A DNA stretch of 52,500 bases from a bacterium (GTDB lineage: Bacteria > SZUA-182 > DTGQ01): positions 1 through 52,500 of the forward strand of contig JAILZY010000020.1 in assembly GCA_023512255.1 (NCBI GenBank), given 5' to 3'. Shown piece by piece: positions 1 through 8,499 of the stretch. The position numbers and the translations under genes were made by a program. The notes beneath the pieces are model-generated. The model saw only the letters and a list, made by a program, of their open reading frames with translations, was not told the DNA's origin and ran no database searches. The stretch's first letter is position 1, and the number at the start of each line of letters is the position of its first letter.

Positions 1-2
1 AT

Positions 3-77
3 ACTATTGTCTTTTACCTCAATACCCTTACCCTGCGGCTTATCTCCTCCTCCTAATTTAAACATGGGGAACATCTG
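3..77. repeat. Left copy of the window-end inverted repeat
   Basis: Bases 3-77 are the reverse complement of bases 52426-52500 with a single mismatch (position 9). The match stops after GGGGAACATCTG. A dispersed repeat at both ends, in inverted orientation, is what a contig looks like when assembly breaks at a repeat. It could also be a real pair of flanking inverted repeats. The GGGGAACATCTG core also occurs near 1517 and 27720 inside other repeat copies. Confidence 0.9.
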
Positions 78-81
78 CTTG

Positions 82-177
82 AAAGGCTTATAACTTGACA
101 TAATGACGCAGCCAGGGACAAGTGAAATCATTATCCTGGCCAGAGGAGGTTATAACTCATTATGGTTGGTCGCTTAT
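82..177 (+). repeat. Dispersed repeat family M2, copy A (left end lost)
   Basis: This segment matches the 3' two-thirds of the element at 9635-9771. Both share a core beginning CTTGACATAATGACG and ending near ATTATGGTTGG. Copy A keeps the right terminus but its left terminal repeat has been replaced by the window-end repeat. Both copies lie 80-150 bp upstream of a plus-strand gene for an exported protein and in the same orientation, so they could carry leader or promoter functions. That is inference from two copies only. Confidence 0.75.
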
Positions 178-254
178 TTAGCATTTAGCATTTTTGGAAA
201 GGTGGGATAGCTAGAAAAAGGTTAGATAGATAATTAGAAAGGTGGGAGAGAGTT

Positions 255-1010
255 ATGATTAGTCGAACAGCAAGTTATGTTATTTCAAGTTATGTTATTT
301 TAAGTTTTAGTTTATTGGCTTTTGCTCTTGCGATTATACTGATGTCGCCAGCCAGTCGGGCAGATGACAACATCTGCGACTTATGCGATAAGTCCAGCAT
401 CCAGATTGGTTTTGGAAGCAGCAGCCAGTCGCATGAAATATGGTATAATTTAACTTCCGTTTTCAGGCTCGGTAATCAGTTTATGATCCATACGGATAAT
501 CCCTGGGATAAACCCGACAGACCCGATATTGTCATCTATGCCTCCTTTGAATCCCAGCAAAAGGTCAAGCTCAGCCCAGAATATGGCTCCTGTGCCTGTG
601 AGAATCAGGGATATCGAGCCAAACTCTCGGTCTCGGTCTTCAATCTTGGTGTTGACAAGGATGTAGCTGAGCTGGCCGCCAAATTGAAAGCCGATCGGGT
701 ACCTACCAAATTGTGGCAAGATATGATGGGACCGTATGTCTATCGAATTAATATCCTTGCTCCTGATTATGGTCAGTATGCCACCAGTTTACTTAGCCTG
801 ACCACAGCGGCCAGCTATGCTATCGGCAGGGCTTGGGTTGACCACTATCGGATGGATGACACCGAGCGGGCAAGAATCTGCAACTATGTGGGGAGCGTAA
901 AGCAGCCAAACCCGGATGTGGAAGAATCTGAGGCTAAAAAGCAGGGGATATCGCCATTGGCCGCCAGGGGATATGGGCAGACCTCGCCTCTTATGGCTTT
1001 GATTAAATAA
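255..1010 (+). CDS. Hypothetical exported protein (251 aa)
   Basis: I do not recognise a family. Residues 8-30 are strongly hydrophobic and are followed by SPASRADD, which looks like a Sec signal peptide cleaved near residue 36, so the mature part should be periplasmic or outside. The mature N-terminus has a CDLC pair (41-44) and there is a CAC pair mid-protein; these could form disulfides or bind metal. The remainder is mixed alpha/beta with a charged C-terminal third. The ATG follows a purine-rich GGTGGGAGAG stretch. The signal-peptide coding DNA holds an exact 15-bp tandem duplication (271-285 and 286-300), which makes SYVISSYVI. It stands alone, with repeat M2 upstream and a repeat-rich gap downstream. 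Confidence 0.75.
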   Translation: MISRTASYVISSYVILSFSLLAFALAIILMSPASRADDNICDLCDKSSIQIGFGSSSQSHEIWYNLTSVFRLGNQFMIHTDNPWDKPDRPDIVIYASFESQQKVKLSPEYGSCACENQGYRAKLSVSVFNLGVDKDVAELAAKLKADRVPTKLWQDMMGPYVYRINILAPDYGQYATSLLSLTTAASYAIGRAWVDHYRMDDTERARICNYVGSVKQPNPDVEESEAKKQGISPLAARGYGQTSPLMALIK

Positions 1011-1679
1011 GTCTTGATGAGGTGAGTTTTGATGAGATAGTGATAAAATTAGATTATGAGATAGTGATAAAACGAGATTAGATGAAAATAAAAATTATTA
1101 AATCGACGAAAATTAGATGAAAGCATACGGCGAGCCTAAAAGGGCATCCGGCGGAAAAGATCTTCCCCCCGGATGCCCACATGCTCGGCATAGGAGCCAC
1201 GGCTGCCGACTTCAGCACTCCTCCCTTTTGTCCCCCGGACAACCAGAAGATGCTTCATCTGGAATGACGGGGCTTCGACCTGCTAAACTTCGCCCCCTGG
1301 ACGACCACATGCTCGGACCGCTAAATAGAAGAGCTTAAATTCTCGCCGTAAACCTCTCCGCCTGAATCTCTCCTTGCAACCCTTATTTTAGGAACATCTG
1401 CCTCGTGGCCGAGCGAGGAGGATAAGCTACAGTCAGCAACCCTTGCCCCCTTATGTGGGAATATCCCTTGACGGAGGCGAATGACCACCCCTTCAAAGAA
1501 CCCTTCCCCCTTATGTGGGAACATCTGGTAGAATCAATAACAGGTTTGGTAGAATCAATAACAGGTTGTGAAACAAGCTCTCTTGGTGTATCCTAGGGAT
1601 ATTCGCAGTGGGATATTCGCAGTAGGTTAATTAAGGGCAGGTTGCAATGTGGGGGGGAAAAGAGAAGAGGTAATTTATA
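1011..1679. other. Repeat-rich intergenic region without a convincing gene
   Basis: I see no supportable gene. The stretch is built of short duplications. A GATGAGATAGTGATAAAA unit occurs twice (about 1030-1070). The segments at 1376-1400, 1435-1463 and 1499-1527 are related and share CAACCCTT followed by GGAACATCTG or GGAATATC. A 20-bp unit repeats at 1526-1545 and 1547-1566, and GGGATATTCGCAGT repeats back to back at 1596-1623. Open frames here have no ribosome binding site and no family resemblance. Confidence 0.7.
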
Positions 1680-2718
1680 ATGATAACTATGCCGACCGGA
1701 TTCAAATCCGATCATCTGCTCCGCCTGCCAGCCAGCAGGCGCTCAGGGCCAGAGGGAGACACGGTGATCACCACCTTTAATACCGAAAACCTCCTGTATC
1801 TGCCTGACAACAATCCGGCCAGGCCGGGAGATAATAGGAATTTTTTTACCCCTGAGCGGATTGAAACTAAATTGACCAAGCTGGCTCTGGCTATTCGGCT
1901 GGAGCTCAGGCGGCCTGAGATCATGATCCTCCAGGAGGTCGGTGGGATCGGTATCTTACAGGAGCTTGGAAGAAGGGTTAATGCTGTCTCAGGGAGCAAT
2001 TACGTAGCCACTTCATTCAAGACAAGTGATCGGCGAGGTCTTGAGGTTGGCTTTCTGTGGGATTCCTCACGGGTCGAGCTGCTTGAGGCAGCTCAGCTCT
2101 CTGGCCCCGAGGTTGAGGCAGCCTTTGGCCCTTCAAGCCCAAGCCCTGGTCGGGAGCCGATAGTAGGTGTCTTCAAAATTCGCGGTCAGCGGATAACCAT
2201 TATTGGCAATCACTTCAAGAGTATGCTGGGAAATGAGGCATTTGCTGGCTTGCTTGACGACGACTTATCAGCCCGGATCACCGAAGCCCAGCGTAAAGAC
2301 CAGGCTCGGGCGGTTCGCCGATTTGTAAATTCTCTCCTAGATCATGATCCTGAGGCCTTGGTTATGGTGGCTGGCGATTTCAATGATACGCAATTCGGCC
2401 AGCGAAATGAAAATGAAGAGGCTGACTATCCCCTGGCCATTCTCGAGGGCAGGGGAGGTGCCGCTCACTGACCTCATAACCCTAAAAACAGATGCTGAAA
2501 GCGAATTCACCTTTATCCACAATGAGACTGCGGCCCAGATGCTCGACCATATTCTGGTCAGCCCAGGTCTGCTCAAGCTTTTCGTGGCTGTAGATATCCT
2601 GCATTTCAATGCCGGATTTCCCCCCGAGCTGAGTGATGACCCACATACTACCCGACGCTCCTCAGACCACGACCCTGTAGAGGGGCGGTTCAACTTTCAG
2701 AGCAGACGGCGAGGATAA
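1680..2718 (+). pseudogene. Endonuclease/exonuclease/phosphatase-family protein, frameshifted
   Basis: The reading frame has the ordered motifs of the EEP (DNase I/exonuclease III-like) superfamily, Mg-dependent enzymes that cut phosphodiester or phosphate ester bonds. They are TFNTENLLY, the metal-binding Glu in LQEVGG, NHFKS and AGDFNDTQ in the first frame, then MLDHILVS and SDHDPVEG in the +1 frame. The first frame ends at 2471 with nonsense residues after LEGRG. Removing one G from the run at about 2451-2455 joins it to GEVPLTDL and restores one protein of about 345 residues. No signal peptide is visible. The change is either a real frameshift or a consensus error in a G run. The 3' end lies inside a tandem duplication, so the last 20 codons occur again downstream. 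Confidence 0.8.
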
Positions 2719-2990
2719 TTTTATCCTATTAGAGGATAATTTTTAGAGGATAATTTATCCCCTATTATCTTTTGCCGGAAAGATAGCTGTGGAAGACCTC
2801 AACCGCTCTTTGGACGCCATCTTCTCAGACCACGACCCTGTAGAGGGGCGGTTCAACTTTCAGAGCAGACGGGCGAGGATAATTTTATCCTAAATTAGAG
2901 GATAATTTTTAGAGGATAATTTATCTCCTATTATCTTTTGCCGGAAAGATAGCTGTGGAAGGCCTCAACCGCTCTTTGGACGCCATCTTC
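2661..2990. repeat. Tandem duplication of about 165 bp covering two convergent gene ends
   Basis: Bases 2661-2823 recur at 2824-2990 with a few single-base indels and substitutions. Each unit holds the last ~20 codons of the EEP gene on the plus strand and the last ~19 codons of the glycosyltransferase gene on the minus strand. The intact genes use the outer portions, leaving an orphan 3' fragment of each gene in the middle. Within the unit, GAGGATAATTTT is itself repeated. Confidence 0.9.
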
Positions 2991-4220
2991 GGCCCGGATT
3001 TTCCGGCCAAGGGCCTCGGCCCGCTCCCGCATCAGCCGATTGCTGGTGGCGATGCGGATCGCCTCAGCCAGTCTTTCCACTGAGAGCCTGCGGTAGGGAA
3101 TAGGCTTTGGCCCAATCCCAAGGGCAGCTACCCGCTGTCCCCAGAAGGGTTGATCAGCCATAGCCGGAGTAATGATCGAGGGAACCCCGGCCCGAAGGCC
3201 TGCGGCCACTGTGCCTGCACCGCCATGATGGACTACGGCGGCCATTCGCGGAAAGAGCCAGTCGTGTGGGCTGGCCTCGATTCTGATTACCTCCCTCGGC
3301 AAATCAGCCTCACCTAGCCCTGTCCAGCCGGATTGCAGGACGCCCCGCTGCCCGCATCGAGCCAAGGCTTCGAGAGCTACTCTAGTTACTGACTCTGCCT
3401 GGCGGTCGATCATACTGCCAAAACCGATATAGACCGGCGGCGGCCCATCGGCCAAAAAATCTGCAAGCTGCGGCGAAGGCTGCCATCCGGAGGCGGCAGA
3501 GTCGAGCAGCCAATAGCCGGTAACATAGATCCACGGAGGCCAGTCAGGCGGCTTTGGAACCACCAGGGGGCTGTAACCATAGAGGCAGGGGAGGGGCTTT
3601 TTAAGCCGGCTGTAAGGGCTGATCAGGCCAAGTGGCGGCAAATTTAAGGTTTCCTGCCGCCATTGATTAAACTCTTGCCGAAAGAGCTGCCAGAAGAGCT
3701 GCTCAAACAGGATGTGGCTCAGCCAATTGAAGCTAGCCCCCAGCCTAAGACCTGCTGGCATAAGCAGGCTGGGAAAGGCTCGGGTACGGCTCTGCGGCTG
3801 AAGCGGAGCCATAAAGCATGGGATATTGAGCCGCTCGGCAATATGATAGCCGGCTTTGGCTGTCGGAGAAAAGATAATCGCTTCTGCTCCCTGGCATACC
3901 TGCCAGCAATCGTTCAGCAGCCGCTTTATACGCAGGCGCAAGTTCCTGATAAAGGGATGGAAATTGCAGGCCAGGAGCCGGGTAAAATGCAGGGGATTGC
4001 GGATAGTTTCAAGCCTAGCCTGCCCCCCCTCACCGGCAAATACCTCCCGCGGGTCGCCTCCCACTACTGCCGAGGACAGGCCATGATACCTGACCAGGGC
4101 CTGATATGCGGCCTGAGTGGCGATCAAAACCTCATGGCCGGCTGCTTGCAGCCCACGGCCCAGGGCGATGTAGGGCAGGACATCGCCCTGGGAGCCAACC
4201 GTTAGAATAATAATCCGCAT
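2931..4220 (-). CDS. GT1-family glycosyltransferase (UDP-glucosyltransferase / MGT type)
   Basis: This 429-aa protein resembles GT1 enzymes that move a sugar from a nucleotide sugar to a lipid or small molecule (sterol glucosyltransferase, rhamnosyltransferase and macrolide glycosyltransferase relatives). The N-terminus MRIIILTVGSQGDVLPYIAL is the typical GSRGDV-like opening of the acceptor domain. The C-terminal HHGGAGTVAAGLRAGVP with a downstream DQPFWGQRV is the donor-binding signature. GFGSMID marks the start of the second Rossmann fold. I chose the ATG at 4220 because GAGAGGGAG lies just upstream; the longer frame runs into a palindromic repeat. The enzyme is likely cytoplasmic. Its neighbours do not reveal the acceptor. 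The 3' end is part of the tandem duplication. Confidence 0.88.
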   Translation of the reverse strand: MRIIILTVGSQGDVLPYIALGRGLQAAGHEVLIATQAAYQALVRYHGLSSAVVGGDPREVFAGEGGQARLETIRNPLHFTRLLACNFHPFIRNLRLRIKRLLNDCWQVCQGAEAIIFSPTAKAGYHIAERLNIPCFMAPLQPQSRTRAFPSLLMPAGLRLGASFNWLSHILFEQLFWQLFRQEFNQWRQETLNLPPLGLISPYSRLKKPLPCLYGYSPLVVPKPPDWPPWIYVTGYWLLDSAASGWQPSPQLADFLADGPPPVYIGFGSMIDRQAESVTRVALEALARCGQRGVLQSGWTGLGEADLPREVIRIEASPHDWLFPRMAAVVHHGGAGTVAAGLRAGVPSIITPAMADQPFWGQRVAALGIGPKPIPYRRLSVERLAEAIRIATSNRLMRERAEALGRKIRAEDGVQRAVEAFHSYLSGKR

Positions 4221-4247
4221 ACTCCCTCTCTCTTCCCCCCGCTGGAG

Positions 4248-4284
4248 AATTGTAGGGGCGAATACAAGATTCGCCCCTACAATT
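4248..4284. repeat. Perfect 16-bp palindrome of the GTAGGGGCGAAT type
   Basis: Two perfect 16-bp arms (4248-4263 and 4269-4284) flank a 5-base loop. The core TGTAGGGGCGAAT resembles short palindromic intergenic repeats seen in many bacterial genomes. It lies just upstream of the glycosyltransferase start, so it would sit in that gene's leader. Confidence 0.8.
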
Positions 4285-4418
4285 ACCCTTTTTCCCATGC
4301 TGGGGACTTACCCTCTCCCTGGTAAATATTGTCGATCCTTTACTTTTTTCGGCTGTCGGATGGCGAATCAATGACCTATTGGCTTATTATTGATGTAATT
4401 TTTATGTAATTTCAATGC

Positions 4419-4537
4419 TTAGTGGCTCTATCGCTAATAAAATGTGCAAGCTGCGGCGGCACAAGGTCCGCACCTGGACGTAGGGGAGTAAAACCCACCC
4501 ATACCTTGTGTTACGCACTTGGCGAAAAGACCACTTA
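4419..4537 (+). mobile_element. MITE-like element M1, copy 1
   Basis: The left terminus TTAGTGGCTCTATCGCTAA (4419-4437) is inverted-complementary to the right terminus TTGGCGAAAAGACCACTTA (4519-4537) with a few mismatches. Inside is a GTGTTACGCACTT block found in all copies of the family (also 4535-4686, 30618-30771, 34415-34549). It has no coding capacity. Its last bases, TTA, are shared with the first bases of copy 2. Confidence 0.82.
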
Positions 4538-4686
4538 GTGGTTCTTCCGCTAACAAAGTGCACAAGCTACGGCGGACCCCCAAGGGCCGCCCCTGGACAT
4601 AGAGGTGGGGGTAAAACCCACCCCTACCTTGTGTTACGCACTTTTGGCTGCCCACTTGTGTTACGCACTTGGCGAGGAAATCGCTT
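4535..4686 (+). mobile_element. MITE-like element M1, copy 2, with a duplicated right end
   Basis: It starts with TTAGTGGTTCTTCCGCTAA at 4535 and continues directly from copy 1. The right-end motif GTGTTACGCACTT occurs twice (about 4631-4644 and 4659-4671), each time followed by a degraded terminus, so the right end seems to have been duplicated. It lies in the divergent spacer between the glycosyltransferase and pilA. Confidence 0.75.
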
Positions 4687-4733
4687 AGACTGGGCTGCGA
4701 AAAAGGAATCTAAAAAAAGAGTGAGAAAAGAGG

Positions 4734-4868
4734 TTGACAATTTTTGTCAAACCGCATACCCCTTAATTGTCAATAGCGGTTTTCAGCTTGATTTTTCAAG
4801 CGATGATCGCTGCCCTTTGGCCGCGATCTCATTTTGCTTTCTTTTGTCTTGGTGACAAAAATTGTTAA
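4734..4868. repeat. Spaced inverted repeat TTGACAATTTTTGTC
   Basis: Bases 4734-4748 and 4854-4868 are inverted copies (14 of 15 match) about 105 bp apart. The left arm begins with TTGACA, a -35-like hexamer, but no convincing -10 follows at 16-18 bp. It could be a further small element or a pair of regulator sites; the sequence does not decide. Confidence 0.5.
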
Positions 4869-5081
4869 TTATCTTCGGGGGAAAAAAACCGGAAGGCCCT
4901 TTTGACTAAGGCATAAGATATTGAAAAATAAAATAATTATGGCTAAGCCATCCGCAGATGGCACAGACCTTGCTCTTCTAAAAGGGCGTAAACAGCATCG
5001 AGTGAGAAAGCAACCCTAAAGACTCTTCGAAAAAAAAGAGGGGGTGTTGTGATCCGGTGGCAAAACCAAGATGCGCTGGGG

Positions 5082-5251
5082 AAGGCTAAGACCCAAGAAT
5101 TAACCTTAAGCCTGTAAGGTTAAGACCCAAGAATCAATCTCAAGCCTGTAAGGCTAAGACTCAAGTAAGGCTAAGACTCAAGAATTAACCTCAAGCCCGA
5201 TGAGGTGAGCCCGACGAGATAAGCCCGATGAGGTGAGCCCGATGAGATGAG
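5082..5251. repeat. Two adjoining degenerate tandem arrays upstream of pilA
   Basis: A unit of about 34 bp beginning AAGGCTAAGACTCAAG occurs four times (5082, 5116, 5150 truncated to 17 bp, 5167). A 14-bp unit ATGAGGTGAGCCCG follows four times (5200-5251). There is no spacer/repeat alternation, so this is not CRISPR. The arrays lie 250-400 bp upstream of pilA, in what may be its long untranslated leader. The whole pilA upstream region from 4869 holds no gene that I can support. Confidence 0.8.
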
Positions 5252-5496
5252 TATAAGGGTGAGGAAGAAGAAAGAGCGGAGCGGCAGGAGGACAGACTCC
5301 GAGCTTAACCAAGCTTCAAACGGGTTGAGAGGGAGAAGCGCCCCAGTGCGGTGCGGCTACAGAGTGTGTAAGGTGGCAGAAGTAGGGTGATTTGCAATAA
5401 GTAGGGCGATTTGCGAACTAAGGGAAAGCGAAGCAGCCGGTTGTGTTTTTAGTTCACTCTAACTTTTTAACCCCTTATGAATAAGGAGGCACCACC

Positions 5497-5952
5497 ATGT
5501 TGAGGAATCTGAATAATCAAAAAGGTTTCACCATGATCGAGCTGATGATCGTCGTAGCCATTATTGGTATTTTGTCAGCCATTGCTATCCCAAACTTCTT
5601 GAATTTTAGGATGAAAGCCAAGACCTCAGAAGCTAAATCTAATCTCGGCGCCATTAGAAGCTGTGAGGAGGCCTACCATGCAGAACATGAAACATATAAA
5701 GCGACAACGGCCTCTCCGGAAAGTGTGCCCGGCAGGACACCCGTAGCCTGGGAGGATAAGGGTGGTTTTAGCGACATCGGCTTTAGGCCGACTGGGCAGG
5801 TGTACTACCAATATGAAGTCTCCGTGGCTAGTGCGACCGCTTTCGAGGCTACAGCCAAGGGTGACCTCGATGGGGATAGTACTACCGCTACCTACAAAAT
5901 AACTGAGTCCAACAATATTGAAGGACCGCTTGAAGGAGCTAATGTGTTTTAA
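5497..5952 (+). CDS. pilA: Type IV major pilin PilA
   Basis: This is the precursor of the type IV pilus subunit, 151 aa. The short basic leader ends KG at residue 10. It is followed by [24 protein letters not shown] (split here only as the family's standard N-terminal helix): phenylalanine at +1 and the essential glutamate at +5, so a PilD-type peptidase should cut after Gly10 and methylate the new N-terminus. The globular domain ends with GDLDGDS, common in pilins of this group. It is longer than the ~60-residue conductive pilins of Geobacter, so conductivity should not be assumed. The ATG is preceded by AAGGAGG. A strong terminator follows, making it a monocistronic unit. A prepilin peptidase is encoded at 30847; no pilus assembly ATPase lies in the window. 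Confidence 0.95.
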   Translation: MLRNLNNQKGFTMIELMIVVAIIGILSAIAIPNFLNFRMKAKTSEAKSNLGAIRSCEEAYHAEHETYKATTASPESVPGRTPVAWEDKGGFSDIGFRPTGQVYYQYEVSVASATAFEATAKGDLDGDSTTATYKITESNNIEGPLEGANVF

Positions 5953-5996
5953 CTCTTCCGCTGCACACAGCCTGTTAGCTTAACTGTCTAAATCCA

Positions 5997-6040
5997 CCCA
6001 CCTGTCCGGAAGATTCCCCCCGGACAGGTGGGGTTTTGTT
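5997..6040 (+). terminator. Rho-independent terminator after pilA
   Basis: A perfect 13-bp GC-rich stem (CCCACCTGTCCGG at 5997-6009 with its complement at 6020-6032) is followed by GTTTTGTT. It separates the abundant pilin message from the genes downstream. Confidence 0.92.
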
Positions 6041-6121
6041 CTCTGTCTGTCGGCGTCTTATGGGATATTCTTGCGGCCAACTTTTCTAACCACGAGTCAA
6101 CTTTTCTAACCACGAGCTGCG

Positions 6122-8044
6122 ATGTTCTTTTTGGTTCAGGTTGATCGATATAATCTGGCTCGATATCTTCTCATTCTGTTGCTGGCTGTGGCTCCGCTTG
6201 GCTGTGGTGGGACAGGGCATTTTTCGCTCATGATCATCGAGCTTCTGATTGCGGCCGCGTTTTTGGCCTTCTGGCTGGCTAACTTGTCCCGGCAGCCCAA
6301 AATCCATGCCTCACGCCTCGATCTTTTCTTATTCCTCTTCCTGGTCATGGTCTTTATCTCTTTTGCTCGAGCGCCGGCAAAGCATGATGCCCTGGCCGGG
6401 CTGCTGCTGATTTTAGGCTGTCTGGCTGTCTATTATCTGACGCTGTTTAACTTCAGCCGCTCAGCTATTCGCGGACCAGCCATTGTTCTGATTCTGTCAG
6501 CCTGTCTGCAAGGGGTGGTCGGCCTTTTCCAGTCCAGGCTTCTTGGAATTGAGCAGGCTACAGGAACATTCTCAAATCCTAGCTTTTATGCCAGCTTTCT
6601 GGTGGCTATCTTTCCCCTTGCCCTGGGAGAGTTTCTGATTTCTAGGAGTAATCCGCTCTGGTATCTGGTCAATACCCTGATTCTGGTTGGCATCTTAGTC
6701 AGCAGATCGCTGGCCGGAGCCCTGATTTTGGTGCTCATCAGCCTGTTTCTGATCTGTTTTTTCAGGCAAAAAAAGCTATTTGTAGGCTTTCTTCTGCTGG
6801 CGGCAGCCCTGGCCATAGGGCCGAATTCAGTGAGAGAAAAGCTCTTTCCGCCTGAAGAAGCCAAACTCTATGCCCGTACTCGAATCTCCATCGTGAAGAG
6901 TGCTCTAGCCATGATCCGGGATCACTGGCCGATGGGAGTCGGCCTTGGGCAATATCGGTATCTGTCTACAGCCTACAGTTTTCCGGTCGAAGGAGCCTTA
7001 GCCCGCTACGCTAAGGTAGGGGCCTGTGCCCACAATGAATACCTGCAGCTTGGGGCTGAGATCGGCCTGTTTGGCCTTGGGCTGGTGCTTTTAGCCATAG
7101 TCTGGTTTTTCTTTGATGCTGCGGCTCAAATTAAGATTCAGCGGTTTTTGAGCCCAGTCAATAAGAGAAGTCAAGTTCTTATCCTAGCCGCAATTTTGGC
7201 CGCACTCCTCTATGCCCTGGTGGATTTTAGTCTCCATGTTCCGGCTAATGCCCTACTTTTGGCTACTCTGGCCGCACTTTTCCGCACCCTGGATGAGCGG
7301 CCGGCAAAAGGAAGTTTATGCTTCATCAGCCGAAACTTATATCAGGCTCCCATTGCTCTCATTCTCCTAGGGTACACTATGGCCAGTGTCAGGCCGTTTG
7401 TCGGCTACTATTTTTTCCGCAAGGTCAAGCCTGAGCAAAAGACGGCCCAGAATATTAATTTTCTTAAGAAAGCCGTGGCTGTTGATCCCCTGTGTGCCGG
7501 ATATCACAGCGCACTGGCCTGGGCTTACTTGTCGAAATATGGAGAATCGAGAAACATTATCTGGCTGCTCAAGGGGGTGCATCAGGCCGAGACAGCCGAA
7601 AAACTCAATCCGAATGATTATCAGTTTCCCCGAACTCTTGGCGATGGCTACTATAATCTCTACTGCTCCGTATTAAAAGACTCAAGCTATCTTATTTATG
7701 CAAGTGAAGAATATCTGAAGGCTGTGCGGCTGGCTCCCTATGACTATCGGCTCTACAGCCGCCTGTCGTCAATAGCATACCTTCAGGGAAGACTTAGCCA
7801 GGCTCTTTGGTACATGAGCAAGGCTGTCTGGCTTGAGCCAAATTATCTAAAAGGGCGCTATCAGCTGGCTTCGATCAAAAAGAAGCTAGGGGATCGGACC
7901 GGAGCAGCCAAAGAATATGAAAAGATCAGGCAAATCAGCGACCAGCATTTAGAAGATAAGGTAACTTCAGAATATGAAGCCGAGTTGATCGACTTTGACT
8001 ACTCCTGGCTTGATTTTGATTCAATGGATAAGGAAGCTATATAG
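6122..8044 (+). CDS. O-antigen ligase/polymerase-family (Wzy_C) membrane protein with TPR tail
   Basis: About ten hydrophobic segments fill residues 1-430, with the family's key periplasmic loop around AHNEYLQLGAEIGLFG near residue 305. This identifies the Wzy_C/RfaL/PglL superfamily, enzymes that transfer or polymerise lipid-linked glycans on the outer face of the inner membrane. Residues 450-620 form TPR-like helix pairs (YHSALAWAYL, YRLYSRLSSIAYLQG, GRYQLASIKKKLG), probably periplasmic. Members next to pilin genes can be pilin O-oligosaccharyltransferases, so glycan transfer to PilA is a reasonable but unproven role. The start has no clear ribosome site, and a 20-bp tandem repeat (TCAACTTTTCTAACCACGAG twice) lies immediately upstream. 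Confidence 0.85.
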   Translation: MFFLVQVDRYNLARYLLILLLAVAPLGCGGTGHFSLMIIELLIAAAFLAFWLANLSRQPKIHASRLDLFLFLFLVMVFISFARAPAKHDALAGLLLILGCLAVYYLTLFNFSRSAIRGPAIVLILSACLQGVVGLFQSRLLGIEQATGTFSNPSFYASFLVAIFPLALGEFLISRSNPLWYLVNTLILVGILVSRSLAGALILVLISLFLICFFRQKKLFVGFLLLAAALAIGPNSVREKLFPPEEAKLYARTRISIVKSALAMIRDHWPMGVGLGQYRYLSTAYSFPVEGALARYAKVGACAHNEYLQLGAEIGLFGLGLVLLAIVWFFFDAAAQIKIQRFLSPVNKRSQVLILAAILAALLYALVDFSLHVPANALLLATLAALFRTLDERPAKGSLCFISRNLYQAPIALILLGYTMASVRPFVGYYFFRKVKPEQKTAQNINFLKKAVAVDPLCAGYHSALAWAYLSKYGESRNIIWLLKGVHQAETAEKLNPNDYQFPRTLGDGYYNLYCSVLKDSSYLIYASEEYLKAVRLAPYDYRLYSRLSSIAYLQGRLSQALWYMSKAVWLEPNYLKGRYQLASIKKKLGDRTGAAKEYEKIRQISDQHLEDKVTSEYEAELIDFDYSWLDFDSMDKEAI

Positions 8045-8056
8045 GAGCCGTATAGT

Positions 8057-8279
8057 TAGTGTCTGTCCGAAAAAATGACTTTTGGGATTACACCTATAAT
8101 GAGCAAAATCAAATATATAGGTAACAGACACATATATATAAGTGAACAGAAACTCGTTAAAAATCGGATGAAATAGATGAAAAATTAATAATTATTTCAA
8201 ATGGTTACGAACTCTTACCTGTAATAATACTAATTAACATAATATTGTCAATAAGTTAGTCAATTTCGGACAGACACTA
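8057..8279. mobile_element. MITE-like element M4 with 16-bp perfect terminal repeats
   Basis: TAGTGTCTGTCCGAAA (8057-8072) is repeated in inverted orientation at 8264-8279. The next bases (TGACT) also match imperfectly, and the 223-bp AT-rich interior has no gene. The flanks are near-identical direct repeats (TATATAGGAGCC at 8038 and 8282), so the element sits between two copies of the 3' end of the preceding gene. It was probably mobilised by a transposase encoded elsewhere. Confidence 0.85.
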
Positions 8280-8282
8280 GTT

Positions 8283-8485
8283 ATATAGGAGCCATATAGT
8301 TTAGTCCATATAATTAGATAGAGAGAAGCTATAGAGAGGGCCGTATGAGAGAGGCCGTATGAAAATAGAGATAAGCCGTATGAAAAAGCAAGATAATCGA
8401 TAAATAAGATAATCAATAACTTAATAGATAAACCAAGATTAGGATAACAGATAAGATAATCAATAAGATAAGATAATCAATTAAT
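8283..8485. repeat. Degenerate tandem repeats between the Wzy_C and TPR genes
   Basis: Units built on GAGAGGCCGTATGA (three copies, 8333-8385) are followed by units built on AGATAATCAATAAG (four or five copies, 8390-8480). They run up to the AGGAGG ribosome site of the next gene. No gene is visible here. Confidence 0.7.
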
Positions 8486-8499
8486 AGGAGGTCTTTTCT

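Noticed and set aside
1117-1338. Open frame of 73 codons
   Set aside because: No ribosome site, low-complexity proline/arginine product, lies in repeat-rich DNA.
4508-4855. Open frame of 115 codons
   Set aside because: It runs through MITE copy M1-2 and an inverted repeat, with no ribosome site or family resemblance.
5082-5251. Possible CRISPR array upstream of pilA
   Set aside because: Repeats are degenerate and directly adjoining, with no unique spacers of even length and no cas genes.
5350-5460. Sigma-54 promoter for pilA (GGCAG ... TTTGCA)
   Set aside because: The GG-to-GC spacing is 7 or 17 bases, not the required 10.
4869-5496. GEMM (cyclic di-GMP) riboswitch in the pilA leader, also considered before the cytochrome genes
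   Set aside because: The conserved GGGACGCAAAGC-like and tetraloop-receptor blocks are not present.
5497-5952. Calling PilA a conductive e-pilin
   Set aside because: At 151 residues it has a full globular domain, unlike the short Geobacter e-pilins; sequence alone does not support conductivity.
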